From: Pyropia haitanensis
Taxonomy: Eukaryota; Rhodophyta; Bangiophyceae; Bangiales; Bangiaceae
NCBI GenBank assembly: GCA_008729055.1
Contig: SDUX01000008.1
Coordinates: forward strand, 3,931,756-3,995,755
Length of the DNA stretch: 64,000 nt
Direction of reading: 5' to 3'
The translations under genes and the position numbers were made by a program. This document shows, piece by piece, positions 1 through 11,325 of the stretch (positions are counted from its first letter, which is position 1; each line of letters starts with the position of its first letter). Below the pieces are notes generated by a model, which worked only from the letters and a program-made list of their open reading frames with translations, was not told the origin of the DNA and searched no databases.

Positions 1-587
1 GGGGGAGGGGTGGGGTGAGGCAATGGCGGCGATGAAGAGTGGCTGCCACGCCGACGTGTGCTCGCCCGCTCCGGCTGGCGCACCGCGCGGTGGCAGCTGC
101 GGGGCTTGGCCACGTGCGTGATGACGGATGGGCTGCACTGCTGTGCCAACCGCCTGGCCGGTGACGTTGCCGTGCGTCTGCCGCACTTTCGTCAGTCGCG
201 TCGCCGGTCACTGACATGCCGCTTGGCTTCCTCCCCCTGTCCTACCCCGTCCTACGTGCCGCTGTTTCTCCATCTGGGCCTCCCCTTTGTGGTTTCCTCT
301 CTGTTCCAACCGTTCCGCCTCCCCCCACCATCCCGCGCGCACAGTTTTCCTGGTACACCAAGCGTGCCGGCCTGGCCACCCTCTACCACACCATTGAGCT
401 CTACTGGCTGACAGACACCTCGGCCGACGCGTCGGCAACGTCGGCGTTTGCCCGCCGGACGCTCGGCTCGGCCGCGTCGGCCGACGCGGCGCTGTCGGGG
501 GTGGGCGCGCAGCTGGGGGCCGCCGCCCGGGCGGTCGCCGCCACCGCCGAGGGCGTGCTGGGCGGCTCGGCACGCCGCGGGTTTTGA
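1..587 (+). CDS. COQ9: COQ9-like ubiquinone biosynthesis protein, 3' end (partial)
   Basis: The terminal exon, 345-587, encodes about 80 residues starting FSWYTKRAGLATLYHTIELY and ending at TGA 585-587. The W-Y-T-K-R-A, Y-x-x-x-E-L-Y and T-D-x-S elements match the C-terminal domain of COQ9, the lipid-binding mitochondrial matrix protein that supports COQ7 in ubiquinone synthesis. A splice acceptor (CAG) ends at 344. A possible upstream exon ends at 55 in a GAC codon, giving A-D-F-S-W-Y across the junction as in the family. Its donor would be GTGTGC, so this junction is tentative. The remainder lies left of the window. Downstream residues are Ala-rich, in keeping with the local composition. 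Assignment to COQ9 rests on about 30 conserved residues; the C-terminus is otherwise family-atypical. Confidence 0.6.
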
Positions 588-1893
588 TGTGCTGGGCGTG
601 CCCGCGGCGACGGGCGGGTGGGTGCCCGGCGGCCGCTGGCGGCGCGGGAGCCCGCCATGGCGGTACCGTAGTACAGGCGGCGGTCGATTCATGCGGGGGC
701 TGTGCTGGCGGGTGCCCCCGCTCATAGGGATGCCTCGCCGATCGTTTGACCAGACGGAAGGTGACCTGCAGTCGGGCTTCCGCTCCGTTTGCCTCTGCCG
801 CTCCTCCGCTGCGGCCGACCCGGCGCGACGACACGTACGGTGCATGTCCACCAGCGGTTGGGTACACTAAAGCTTTGTACTCTTGGACATGCCCGTACAT
901 GTACTGAATTATCCATGAAAAGCTCCCTCGACGCATTGGATCCCAGGATTGATCCCGACGGCCCGCGCCCTCTTGTCGTGCGTCGTCGTCGTCTGCGCCC
1001 GAGAGCGGAGCGCCCGCCAGACGACGCCGCCCGCGACCACCGTCTTCAGCGCGAGCCGTAGGCGGCGGCGTCGTCGTTGCCGCCCCTGCGCCCGCCCGTG
1101 ATCCTGGGGAGGAAGCGGAGCCGGTATGGTCGCTGTCGCCACCCCCCTCTGCCGGCTGCCTCTCCGCCACAGGTACGTCGACGCGGCCGCGGTGCGGGTG
1201 GTTGCGGTCGCCGCCCTGGGTGCCGGGTGCGCCGGCGCCCCCGTCCGCCCTGCCCACCCGCCCCGCGCTGTGACGACACTGTGGAATCCCCTGGGCACCC
1301 TCCTCGCGGGGGCTGTCTCCCGAATGGCCGCTGCGCGTCTCGCCAGCGGGCGGCTGTGGAACGGGGACCACCCATCACGCTAGATAGTATCCGAGCGCTG
1401 CTGCCGCCGCTTGCTCCCCGCCGCTCCGTTGCCAGCCGCTTTTCCGCAGCGGCTCGTGCTCCCCCCTCCTCCACACGAGCAATCAGGGCCAGGTAGGGGT
1501 GGATGGGGAGGCGAGCCGGAGCGGGGAGGGTTGGCACACAAACGCCAGACGCGGCCGTCCCCGCCACGACCGCCCTCCTGACCATCCCCCATCCCCCGCG
1601 CTTTGCTCCTCCCCGTGTGCCTCGTACCGCCTCTGCCCGTCTGTACGCGCCCTGTTTTTTTTTTTTTCCGACACCCGTACGCACCGGCCGTCGCGCGGCG
1701 GGACGCGCGCGCGCGCCGCCGCCGCCGCCGCCCCGCCTCCCCCCCGCCGCGCGGCCGCGGGCGCCACGCGGGGTGTGCCGCGGCCGCGCGGCGGCCCGTG
1801 CCGCCACGCCGCGCGGTGCGCGGCGGCGGCGGCGGCGGCGACTGCCGCCGCGCCCCGTTTATCCCAACCGCCGGCGGTGGGCCGACCGGGGGG

Positions 1894-1941
<48 letters not shown>

Positions 1942-2740
1942 CGCCGTCGCGGCGGCCGCGACGCTGGCCACGGCGGGTATGGCCGGCGCTCCCCCCCCCC
2001 CCCCCCCGGGCGTCCGCCCTTGGTTCCACGCCCCCGCCGTGGACGGCGTCGCCGCCCCCACCGTCGGCCGCCGCCGTCGCTGGCGGCACCGCCGCCGCCG
2101 CGGCACCGCCGCCGCGACTGGGCGGGGGCGGTTGCCCGCCCTCCCCCCCCCCCCCCCCGCCCCCCCGCGTGGGTCCCCCCCCCCGCCACCGCCCGACCGG
2201 CGCGCCACCCCGCCACCGCCAGTGGCGGCCGCCGCCCGCCTGTCCACAGCCCCCGCCCCGTACCTCTGCTGCCGCCTCCCCCCCCCCCCCCCCCGCCCCC
2301 ACAGGCGCCACGCCACCCCGTGCGGCCGCCACGCGACCGCCGGCGGCCGCCACCCCCTGCCGCCCGCCCCCCCCAGCTCTGCACCCCCCCAATGGGGCCA
2401 CCCCCCACACCCGCCACACGCCCCCCCATCGGGCGCCGTCCCGTACCCGTCGCCCCACCCATCCCGCCCCCGTCACCCGCCGCGCCGTGCCACGGCCGGC
2501 GCCGCACACGGCACGGCCGCGTCGGGCGGCGGGCGCCGCCCGGCGACCCGCCCGCGCCACCGCCGCCGCCATCTACCGTTGCGATCGCGGCGACCAGCCT
2601 CTCCTCCCCCCCCCACCCCCCCCCCTCCCCCCCCCCCCGGTTCCCCCCCGCCCGTCGTGTCGGCCTGGGACGCCCGCCCCGTCACGGTCGGCGCGGGTCG
2701 ACCGCCGCCGCGGCCGCCGGCGGGCACCCCGCGGGTGGCG

Positions 2741-2771
<31 letters not shown>

Positions 2772-3199
2772 CGGGGGCGCGCCACCGACCCGCCGCGGCA
2801 GACGCGGCGCGCGCGGCGCCGCGCGGCCGCCGCCGCCGCCGCGCGCCGCCGGGCGGGGGGCGGCCAATCTCGGCGGCGGACGGGCGCGTCGGCGGCCATC
2901 GGACGACCTGCATCGCCGCGCCGCGCGGACGCGCGCCCACGCCGCAGACGCCTGCCGGCGTCGCCGCACCCACCCCCCCCCCCCCCCTTTCCCCCCGGCC
3001 TTCCGCGTCCTACCCCTCTCTCCCTCCCCCCCCCTTGCCCCCCCCCCCGGCCCCCCCCCCGCTCCTCCGACTCTCCCGTCCCCCTCCCACCAACCGCGTC
3101 CGCCCATCTCCGCCGGCCGGCACTCCCACACACACACCCCCCCCCCCCCCCCCCCCCTTATCCCGCCCACGCCCGCCACGCTCCCGTCACGGGCGCCGC
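588..3199. other. GC-rich gene-poor tract with A28 and T13 runs
   Basis: I recognise no gene here. Long reading frames exist on both strands but are products of extreme GC content (Arg/Pro/Gly/Ala-only translations with no motif). The tract holds a T13 run (1655-1667), an A28 run (2744-2771), GGC trinucleotide runs (about 1895-1940), an AC dinucleotide stretch (about 3123-3138), and long pyrimidine tracts towards 3160 that may be the promoter/5' leader of the gene starting at 3200. Confidence 0.4.
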
Positions 3200-4017
3200 A
3201 TGGCGCGCCTCCCCCCCGCCACCCCCGCCGCGTTTGTGCCGCCGCCGCCGCCGTCGCCGCTGCCGTCCACTCGCCGCGGCGGCGCCGCCGCCGCCGCCGC
3301 GTGGCCGCCGCCGCGGGCGCGGCCGCCGCGGCGGCGGCTCGCCCGTGCCGCCGCGACGCCGCCGCCGGTGCCGCCGCCGCCGCCGGTGCCGCCGCCGCCG
3401 CCGGTACCGCCGCCGCCGCCGGTGCCGCCGCCGCCGCCGCCGGCGGCGGTGACGGCGGCAGCGGCGGCGGCGGGGGTGCCCCCCCCCCCCCCCTTCCCCC
3501 CCCTCCCCCCCCCGTGGCGGCGGCACTGGCGCGGCTCCCCCCCCCACCCCCCCCCCCCCCCCCCCTTCCACCCCTCCCTCGCCGCCGCCATCGCGGCCGG
3601 CGCGCTCCTCCCCCTCGGCAGGGCCACCGCGGTGGACGCCACCACGCGGGGCGTCACCCCCCCCGGCGCCGCCCCGGCGCCACCGCCGCCCGCATCGGTG
3701 GCGGGGGTGGCGGCGGCGGCGGCGGTCGCGGCGCTGCGGGGGGGGTACGGCCGGCGGCTGCTGGGGGTGTACGTGCGGGGCTCCGCGGCGGGGGGGTGCT
3801 GGCTGGCGGGGCGGTCGGATGTGGACCTGGTCGCGTACGTGACGGACGAGGGCGACGGCGACACCCCGCCAGAGGGGGGGGGGGGGGCTGGGGGGGGCGC
3901 CCGTGGCCGCCGCTGGTGCCAGCCGCCGCAGACGCCACCGCCGCCGCCGCCGCCGTCGCGGCCGCCACCACCGCCCGCCGCCACCGGCAGGCCGCCGCAG
4001 CGGCCGGGGCGGCCGGC

Positions 4018-4058
<41 letters not shown>

Positions 4059-4894
4059 CAGCACCACCCCCCGCACGCCGCCCCCCCTCGAACGCGTCGA
4101 CGTGCGGGTGCACCCCGTCGCGCGCGCCGCCTACGCGGCGGGCGTCGTGCCCGACGCGGTCACCATCGCGACCGCCGCCGCCTTTGTTGCCGGCACCGAC
4201 ACGCGGCCGGCGGTGGTGCGCCGCGCCGCCGTCGCCGACGCGGCCGGCGGCGGCGGCGGCGGGGCGCTCCGCCCCGACGCGGCGGGGGCGGCCAACGCGG
4301 CGGGGGATATCCGCCGCGCCGCCGCGGCCGCCGCCGCCGCGACGGCAGCCGCCGCCGCCGCCACCGTGGCGGGGGATGCGGGCCGCGACGCTGGCCGTGA
4401 CGCCGCGCTGCGGCCGGCGCAGTGGGCGGCCAAGCGGCTCCTCCGTGGCGCCGCGGCGGTCGCGGCGCCGGCGGTCGGCTGGTACTCGCGGGACCTGCTG
4501 CCGGCGGCGGTGGCGGCGGCGACCGCCGCCGCCGCGGCGGGTGGTGCCGGGGGGGGGGGGGGGGGGGGTGGTGGTGGCGCTCGCGCAGCTCGCGGCGGTG
4601 CCGCGGGACGACCCGCGGGTGGGGCGGATGCTCGGCTGGGCGTGGGGGGGGGGGGGTTGGCCAATGCCGCCGCGTGGGTGGAGGAGCTGTGGCTCGAGGC
4701 CGAGTATGGGGGGGGGGGGGGGGGGGTGGGGGGGGGGCGGACCTCGCTGCGTTTGAGGCGGCTGTTAGGGGGGGGCGTGTGGCGGTGGGGGGGGGGGGGG
4801 GGGGGGGGGTGCCGGCGGCGGCAGCGACGGCTTTTGGGGGTGGTGGCGGCGGCTGCCCGCCGTGCGCTGGCGGCTGCCGGGCGCGCCCGCCGCG

Positions 4895-4938
<44 letters not shown>

Positions 4939-5041
4939 CCCCCCGGCCGCCGCGGCGGTCGTCTCTGACGCGCTGCCGCCCCTGTACGTCACGCCCGCCA
5001 CGTCGGTGCGGCGGGTATCGGTCGCGGCGTTTGTGGCCGAG

Positions 5042-5072
<31 letters not shown>

Positions 5073-5496
5073 GCGGCGCCGCCACCGGCACCCCCCCCCC
5101 CTGGGCGGCCGCCCCCCTGCTCATCACGGGCGGCGCGGCCAGCGTCGCGGCCGCCCACCCGCGGCTGCCGACGACGCTCGCCGCCCTCGGGGCGACCCGC
5201 TCGGCCACCCCCCTCACCGTCCGCGTGTCCCCCACCGCCGCCTTTGCCTACACCCGCGCCGCGCCCGTGCACCCGGCGGTAGCGGCGGGGGACTTTACGC
5301 CCCCGTCGGTGGTGCTGCCACTGCCGGCCGCCGCGTTTGTCGCGCGCACCACCGCGGGGGCGGTTGGGGGGCGCGGGGGGCTCCCGCCGCTCTACCCGTA
5401 CCCGTGGCCGGGGGGGGGGCACCACGAGCGCGTGTACGCACAGACCGACGCGGCCGCCGCGGCGGGCGTGACGGCGTCGGCGCTGCTCGCGCCGTT

Positions 5497-5529
<33 letters not shown>

Positions 5530-5965
5530 CACCCCGCTGGCGGTCATCCCCGCGCAGCCGCCGCGGCTGTGGGTGTCCACCCCCGGCACCGTCTCGACGC
5601 TGCACGTCGACGCGGGCACGTCCTACCTCGCGTCGGTGGCGGGCGTCAAGCGGCTGGTCCTCTTCCCGCCGGGCGCGGTGCCGCTCTACCCGGCCGCGCA
5701 CCCGCTCGCGCGGCGGGCGCGGGTGCCCCTGGCGGTGGGGGGGGGCGGCGAGGGCCGCCGCGGCAGCGACCGGCTGCGGTCGTTTTGGGCGGAAGGGGGG
5801 TGCGGCCGGGAGGGCGTGGAGGCGCTCGTGCGGCCGGGCGACGTGCTGCTGTTTCCGCCCGGGTGGGCGCACTATACGGAGAGCCACGGCGTGTGCTTTT
5901 CGCTCACGTGCCGGTTTTTCGTGGGCGCCGCCGGCGGCGAGGTGGGGGGCACCGAGACGGGATAG
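3200..5965 (+). CDS. nucleotidyltransferase-JmjC domain fusion protein (frame switches at G tracts)
   Basis: The N-terminal part (nt about 3730-3860) carries a pol-beta-type nucleotidyltransferase signature, GVYVRGSAAGG followed by SDVDLVAYV, with a candidate third carboxylate in RVDVRVH near 4100. The C-terminal part (about 5540-5950) is a JmjC/cupin fold: H-V-D in TLHVDAGTSYL, Lys in GVKRLVLFPP, and the second His in GDVLLFPPGWAHYTES. These are the Fe(II) and 2-oxoglutarate ligands of JmjC hydroxylases. Coding potential moves between frames at least five times, each at a poly-G run (about 3884, 4549, 4646, 4711-4738, 4789-4809). No in-frame ATG exists between the two domains, so a separate JmjC start would need GTG; a single fused protein of about 900 residues is simplest. 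ATG 3200 (MARLPPATPAAFV) is the nearest plausible start; ATG 1979 is an in-frame alternative. Substrates are unknown. Confidence 0.6.
3358..3441 (+). repeat. 18-nt minisatellite encoding V-P5 repeats
   Basis: About four tandem copies of an 18-nt unit (one GTG/GTA codon plus five CCG) sit inside the N-terminal region of the NTase-JmjC gene and encode repeated VPPPPP. Confidence 0.75.
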
Positions 5966-6593
5966 CTCGCGCGTCGGCGGCGCATGAATCGTGCCACGCC
6001 GGGCGAGGTGGGGGGTGTGCTAGAAGAGGGGGGGGGCGCAGACAGAGGTGAAACCCCTCTCTTTTTCGTGCCGCCGTCCACCAAGTAGCGGGGGGGTGCC
6101 GCCGCGAGGGGGGGGGGGTGCGCCCCTTTTTGGCGCATCTGGAGGTGGCACGTGTGTTGCCGCGGCTGCGTGCTGCGGGGGCGCCAACGTCGACGCGGCG
6201 GCAGCCGCCAGTGCCCGCCGCCCCCCACAACCAGTGACCGCCTCCGCCGCACGGGCCCCGCCGCCACCGCCGCCACCACCACTGCAGCCACCGGCGTCAC
6301 CGCAGGGCACCGCTGTGGCGGCCGCCGCTTCCGTCGCCCCCGCCGCGGTGCCCACCGCCGTGGCCGACCCGAGGCCTCACCGCCCGCCCAGTCGGCCGAC
6401 CACCCGTCGCTGCGGCGCGGTCGCCGACCCGGCGGCGGTGGCGGCGGCGGCGACCCGGCGGCGGCCGTGGCACGGCCGCGGCACGGCCACGGCCCGCGGG
6501 GTTTACTCAGCAGAGGGGGACTGGGGGCGCCGCACGTGCCAACGCCCCCGGCAGACGCAATCGGTGTCGCCCGTAGAGGTCTGACCCCCCACT
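5966..6593. other. convergent intergenic region
   Basis: This is the 3' flank shared by the JmjC gene (+) and the fucosyltransferase-like gene (-). I see GC-rich sequence with GCC/CCG runs and no recognisable gene or element. Confidence 0.4.
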
Positions 6594-7920
6594 TCACTGC
6601 CCTCCCCCCCTTCCCCCGCCCCACCCGCAGCCGTCACGTCCGTTACCCCCCCCGCGGTCCCGGCGGCGGCGTCCCCCCTCCCTCCGTCGCAAAGTCCCGC
6701 CCCGCGAGGCGCACGCGCCACCGCGGCGGCCGCCCCCCCCCCCGCCCGCCACCGCCCCGTGCCCCGCCGCCCGCAGCCGGACGGCGGCCTCGGAGAAGGA
6801 GCTCCACCCCGAGCCGAGCAGCTCCGCCGTCGACGCGAGCGCGAGCAGGTCCACCAGCGCCGCGCGGAGGCACGCCACCGACCGGCCGGCGCTGTGCGGG
6901 CCGGGGCCACACCGCCGGGCGGCGCGTGCCGCGGCGCCGTCACCGCCGTCGCCGTCGACGGTCGAGACGATGCGCAGGCGGCCGGCCGCGCCCGCGGCGG
7001 CGACGCCCGCCCGCACCGCCGCGACGGCGGCCGGGTCATCCGCAACGACCAACGCGGTGCGGCGGCGCGCAGGCGGCCCGCCGTCCGCGGCGCCCGCGCC
7101 GACGGCGGCGAGGAGCGGCGGCACAAAGTGCGGCGCCGCCGCGGCGGCGCGGTACCAGGCCATCGCCGCCGCCGCGGCGGGCGCGTACGCCGCCGCCGGG
7201 TCCACCCCGGCAATGTCGGCCGCGAGCGGCGTGCCGCGGATGTGCACGCCAATCGCGGCGCGGAGGTGGTAGCGGTCGACGAGCGCCGCGGCGGCGGCGG
7301 CGGCAGAGGGGATGGGGCGGACGCGCGCGAGGGCGGCCGCCTCGGAGGACCAGCTGGTGAGCGAGCCGCGGGGGTGGCGCGGCTCGAGGACCGACGAGGA
7401 GCGGACGAGCAGGGGGGGGGGGGGAGGTCCCCAGAGGGGCGGCGGCTGGTCCCAGCTGCGGCCGTCGCCGCGGCGCGGCGGAGCACGTCGGCCAGGGGGG
7501 GGGAGGGGGGGTCCGCGAGCAGGTCCGCCACCGCCCAGCGCGCCCACGCGCCGTCCGTGGCGGGCGCCGGCGGCCATGGCGGCGTCGCGGTGGAGACGAT
7601 AAAGACCGGCGGGGCGGCGGCCGCCGCGGCGGCCGCAGCCGCCGCCACGGCCCGCCGGTGGCGGCCGCCGCGGCGTCCCCCCCCCGGCGGTGGCGCCAGC
7701 CGAGCCGCCGCCGCCGGCCGCGGGTGCAGGAAGAGGTCCCCGTACGCCGCGTGGCAGTGCGCGTCGAGGGGCCACACGAGGACGAGCACCCGCCGCGCGG
7801 CGGCGGCGTAGGCGACCGCCGACGCGGTCACGCGGAGGCGGTTGCCCAGGCCGTGGGCGGCGACGACGACCAGCAGGCCGGGCGGCTTTGGTGGGGGTGG
7901 CGGCGGCGCGCCGGCGGCGG

Positions 7921-7952
<32 letters not shown>

Positions 7953-8143
7953 GGGGGGGAGGGGGAGGAGGGGTGGAGGGCGCCGGCGAGGTCCGCCCGC
8001 TGGGTGGTGGAGAGGGTGGCGAGGAGCGCCCACGGCACGCCGTCGGCGTCGTGGAGGGCGGTGGACGTTGCGTCGGTGGGCCGCACCGGCGCCGCCGCGC
8101 CGCCACGCCGGCGGGCGGCGGTGCGGAGGGCGGCGGTGCGGTG

Positions 8144-8213
<70 letters not shown>

Positions 8214-8436
8214 GCGCCGCCGCCGCCGCCGCCGCCGCCGCGGGCCAGGCGGGTGGTGACGGCCAGCGTGAGGCCGACGGCGAGGCAGCCGGCGACCGCG
8301 GCGGCGGCGGCGGCGGCGGTCGCCAGGCGGCGGCGCCGTCGGGGTCGGCCGCCGCCGGCCGCGGCGGCGGGGGGGGGAGGCCGAGCCGCCGGAGGAGGCG
8401 GCGGAGGGGGCGCCGCGCCGCCGGCGGGAGCGCCAT
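6594..8436 (-). CDS. type II membrane O-fucosyltransferase-like glycosyltransferase (two frame switches)
   Basis: The central part contains HGLGNRLR followed by a hydrophobic helix and VWPLDAHCHAAYGDLF, the N-terminal signature of NodZ/POFUT-like GT-B fucosyltransferases. Further on are IGVHIRGT, the family's conserved GDP-sugar Arg motif, and LLGSGWSSFSEAA near the C-terminus. An N-terminal hydrophobic segment ([20 protein letters not shown]) after a run of Arg predicts a Golgi signal anchor. The frame changes at G9 8369-8377 and G13 7412-7424 (plus-strand coordinates). Reading MALPPAARR from ATG 8436 through both tracts to the stop at 6594 gives roughly 610 residues. An in-frame extension to 8626 exists but lacks family character. 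The donor is probably a GDP-sugar; acceptor unknown. It is divergent to the DHAD gene. Confidence 0.6.
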
Positions 8437-9055
8437 GGGCGCGCCTTGAGAATGGGGGGGCGGCGTGAGGTGGCGGGTGGTGTAGCCGATGGGGGTGGGG
8501 GGGGTGGGGGGGCGCCGCGCCAGCGGGCGGCCGCGCCCGAGCCACCCCCGCCGTCGACGCGCTCGGGGCGGCGGGGGAGCCGCGCCGCCACCGCGCCGAC
8601 GGGCGACGGGACTGACCCGGCCGCACCCGTTCGTCGTCTGAAAAGCACCTTGGACCGATACAGCGGGCTGCCGACAGTCGAATCGAAAGCGTGTTGAAAA
8701 AAAAAGTCCCGGCACGTGGCAGGATGCGAGCGGAGCCACGATGGCCGAGCTCAGATCCACGCGGCGGCCGTCACCTGACGTCACCGCGGCAGCGTCCGCG
8801 ACGACGCCGCGACGGCCCCGCCCACATCGCCGCGCGTACCCCGCCCCCCCATCGGCTCTCTATATCTGCGACGACGCGTCGACCCATCCCTGTGGACGCT
8901 CACCGCGCTGCTGGTGGCTCGCCGCTCCGCACGTGCGCTCTTGCCTTTTTCAGACCCTGCCGGGTGTGCGTTGGGGACTGCCGCCGCGGTCCCCCGCCGG
9001 TCGTCCCGCCGCGCCTCGCCCGCCGGTGCCCGCTGCGCCCGTGGCGCCCGCGGCG
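8437..9055. promoter_or_regulatory. divergent promoter region, fucosyltransferase-like / DHAD
   Basis: This is the shared upstream region of the minus-strand glycosyltransferase and plus-strand DHAD. It contains a TATA-like element (CTCTATATCTG) at 8861-8866, about 190 nt before the DHAD ATG, and an A9 run at about 8697-8705. The TATA position argues against the in-frame ATG at 8741 being used for DHAD. Confidence 0.45.
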
Positions 9056-10945
9056 ATGGCAGCCCCCGCGTTTGCGGCGCCCGCGCCGCTGGGCGCCTCG
9101 ACGTGGACACCCTCTGCTTTGGCACGGCGCCGCGGCCTGAGCCCGGCGGTGGCGCCGCTGCCGCGCCCGGCGGCGGCGGCGACGGCGGTGCGGATGACGA
9201 CGGACGTGGTGCCCGGGGCCCCCCCCGCGGGCCCCCCCAGGGAGCGGCGGTCGCAGCAGCTGGTTGGCGACACGGCCGGCAGCGGGCTATGGATCAAGCG
9301 CACCGCCGCGCGCGCCATGCTCCGCGCCGTCGACTTTACGACCGCGGACTTTGACAAGCCGATCGTCACCGTCGCGTGTACGCACACGACCGCGACGCCG
9401 TGCAACGCGCATATCGACCAGCTGGGGCGGCTGGTGGGTGACGCGGTCGCCGGCGCGGGCGGCAAGTCGTTCCTCTTTGGCACGCCCGTCATCTCGGACG
9501 GGGAGACGATGGGCACGTCGGGCATGCGGTACAGCCTGGTCAGCCGGGACCTCATCGCGGACTGCATCGAGACGATGCACGAGGGCTACCTCGCGGATGG
9601 GATGCTGACGCTGGGCGGCTGTGACAAGTCCATCCCGGGCGCGCTGATGCCCATCCTCCGTCACGACTCGGTGGGCGTCATGCTGTACGGCGGCTCCATC
9701 CTGCCCGGCCGCCTCGACGGCCAGGACCTGACCGTCGTGTCGTCGTTTGAGGCGATTGGCGCGCGCGGGGCGGGCAAGATTGACGACGCCCGCCTCGCGG
9801 CGGTCGAGGCGGCCAGCTGCCCCGGCCATGGCTCGTGCGGCGGCATGTTTACCGCCAACACGATGGCGTCGGTCATCGAGGCGATGGGCATGAGCGTGCC
9901 CTACTCGGCCGCCCACACGGCGGTGACGCGCGCCAACGACCTGTCGCCGGCCAAGGCGGCGGACGTGGACGCGTCGGTCGCGGCGCTGTTTACGTGCCTC
10001 GAGCGGGGCATCACCGCCCGGCAGGTGTGCACGCGCGAGGCGTTTGAAAACGCGATTGTCGTCATGATGGCGCTCGGCGGCAGCACCAACGCGGTGCTGC
10101 ACCTGCTGGCGCTGGCGCACGAGGCGGAGGTGCCGCTGAGCATCGATGACTTCAACACCGTTGCCGACAAGGTGCCGCTGCTCGGCGATTTCAAGCCGTA
10201 CGGCAAGTACGTGATGGCCGACCTGGAGCGCCTCGGCGGCCTGCCCATGGTCATGAAGTACCTGCTGTCCAAGGGGCTCCTCCACGGGGACTGCCTGACC
10301 GTCACGGGCAAGACGGTGGCGGAGAACGTGGCGGACGCGCCCGACTTTACCACCGACCAGGACGTCATCTACCCGATGGAGGCGCCGTTTGCGCCCGCCG
10401 GCCGGCACGTGGTGGTGATGCGGGGCAACCTGGCGCCCGAGGGCGCCGTCATCAAGCTGTCGGGCAAGGCGCTCAAGGAGCACGCGGGCCCTGCGCGGGT
10501 CTTTGATTCGGAGGAGGCGGCGCTCAACGCGATCCTCGCCGGCGCCATCGTCCCCGGCGACGTGGTCGTCATCCGCTACGAGGGCCCCGTCGGCGGACCG
10601 GGCATGCGCGAGATGCTCTCCCCGTCGGCGGCCATCATGGGCGCGGGCCTCGGCAAGGACGTGGCACTCATCACCGACGGCCGCTTCTCGGGCGGCACGC
10701 ACGGCATCATGGTCGGCCACATCGCGCCCGAGGCGGCGGTGGGCGGGCCGATTGGGCTGATTGAGGAGGGCGACGTGATCCGCCTCAACCCAGAGGCGCG
10801 GCAGCTGTCGGTGGACGTGAGCGATGAGGTGCTCGCGCAGCGGCGGGAGGCGTGGGCGCCGGTGACCAAGGGCCGCCTCCGGGGGATTCTGAAGAAGTAC
10901 GCGGGGGGGGTGTCCAGCGCCAGCCTGGGTGCCGTGACGCACTGA
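9056..10945 (+). CDS. ilvD: dihydroxy-acid dehydratase, plastid
   Basis: It catalyses the dehydration of 2,3-dihydroxy-isovalerate and -methylvalerate to the 2-oxo acids in valine, isoleucine and pantothenate synthesis. Fe-S ligand contexts are all present: [16 protein letters not shown] and [16 protein letters not shown], plus the family blocks [26 protein letters not shown] and [16 protein letters not shown]. The start at 9056 ([13 protein letters not shown]) gives 629 residues, a normal mature length behind an Ala/Pro-rich, plastid-type presequence of about 55 residues. The reading frame extends upstream to 8741, but a TATA-like box at 8861 places that ATG before the likely transcription start. 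There is no intron and no frame switch. The stop is TGA 10943-10945. It is convergent with Tic22. Confidence 0.95.
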   Translation: MAAPAFAAPAPLGASTWTPSALARRRGLSPAVAPLPRPAAAATAVRMTTDVVPGAPPAGPPRERRSQQLVGDTAGSGLWIKRTAARAMLRAVDFTTADFDKPIVTVACTHTTATPCNAHIDQLGRLVGDAVAGAGGKSFLFGTPVISDGETMGTSGMRYSLVSRDLIADCIETMHEGYLADGMLTLGGCDKSIPGALMPILRHDSVGVMLYGGSILPGRLDGQDLTVVSSFEAIGARGAGKIDDARLAAVEAASCPGHGSCGGMFTANTMASVIEAMGMSVPYSAAHTAVTRANDLSPAKAADVDASVAALFTCLERGITARQVCTREAFENAIVVMMALGGSTNAVLHLLALAHEAEVPLSIDDFNTVADKVPLLGDFKPYGKYVMADLERLGGLPMVMKYLLSKGLLHGDCLTVTGKTVAENVADAPDFTTDQDVIYPMEAPFAPAGRHVVVMRGNLAPEGAVIKLSGKALKEHAGPARVFDSEEAALNAILAGAIVPGDVVVIRYEGPVGGPGMREMLSPSAAIMGAGLGKDVALITDGRFSGGTHGIMVGHIAPEAAVGGPIGLIEEGDVIRLNPEARQLSVDVSDEVLAQRREAWAPVTKGRLRGILKKYAGGVSSASLGAVTH

Positions 10946-11325
10946 TGGGGTAGGGGGGGGCAGCCGCAACGCTTGCGCCACCCCGGCAGTAGAGAAGGAC
11001 GCGTCGGTGGCTACGCGGCTGCACTGCCAGGTGCAGACCACCTGGAGACATATAGACCATACGAAACGGAACACAGCTTTTTTTCGCAGCGGTTGACTCG
11101 TGTGTCACTACGCAACCGGGGCCCTGCCCAGTCCCCACCGCGGCCTCTTTACCTACGGCAGCCGCCTCTGACGTATGCACGCACAGCCATAACCACCGGT
11201 GGCACAAGGCTGTCGTTCTCAAGTCGGCTGCCACTCATTCTCAGGGTGCCAGCCGGACAACGCATCCTCCCAAAACCACAAGGCAAAAGCGCACCTCACA
11301 ACCACCGTCGCGCGCCATCCCCCCC
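10946..11325. other. convergent intergenic region DHAD/Tic22
   Basis: A 380-nt spacer between two 3' ends, lower in GCC repeats than the flanking genes. Nothing recognisable was found. Confidence 0.4.

Noticed and set aside
1499..3199. Long open frames before the NTase-JmjC ATG at 3200
   Set aside because: Translations are pure low complexity (Pro/Arg/Ala/Gly) with poly-Lys or poly-Phe from A/T runs; no protein features.
4862..5965. Stand-alone JmjC gene starting at 4862
   Set aside because: The start would be GTG and no in-frame ATG exists. Continuity with the upstream nucleotidyltransferase through G-tract frame switches is more likely.
8741..9055. Upstream extension of the DHAD frame to ATG 8741
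   Set aside because: A TATA-like element at 8861 lies inside it, the sequence is not presequence-like, and ATG 9056 gives a normal protein length.
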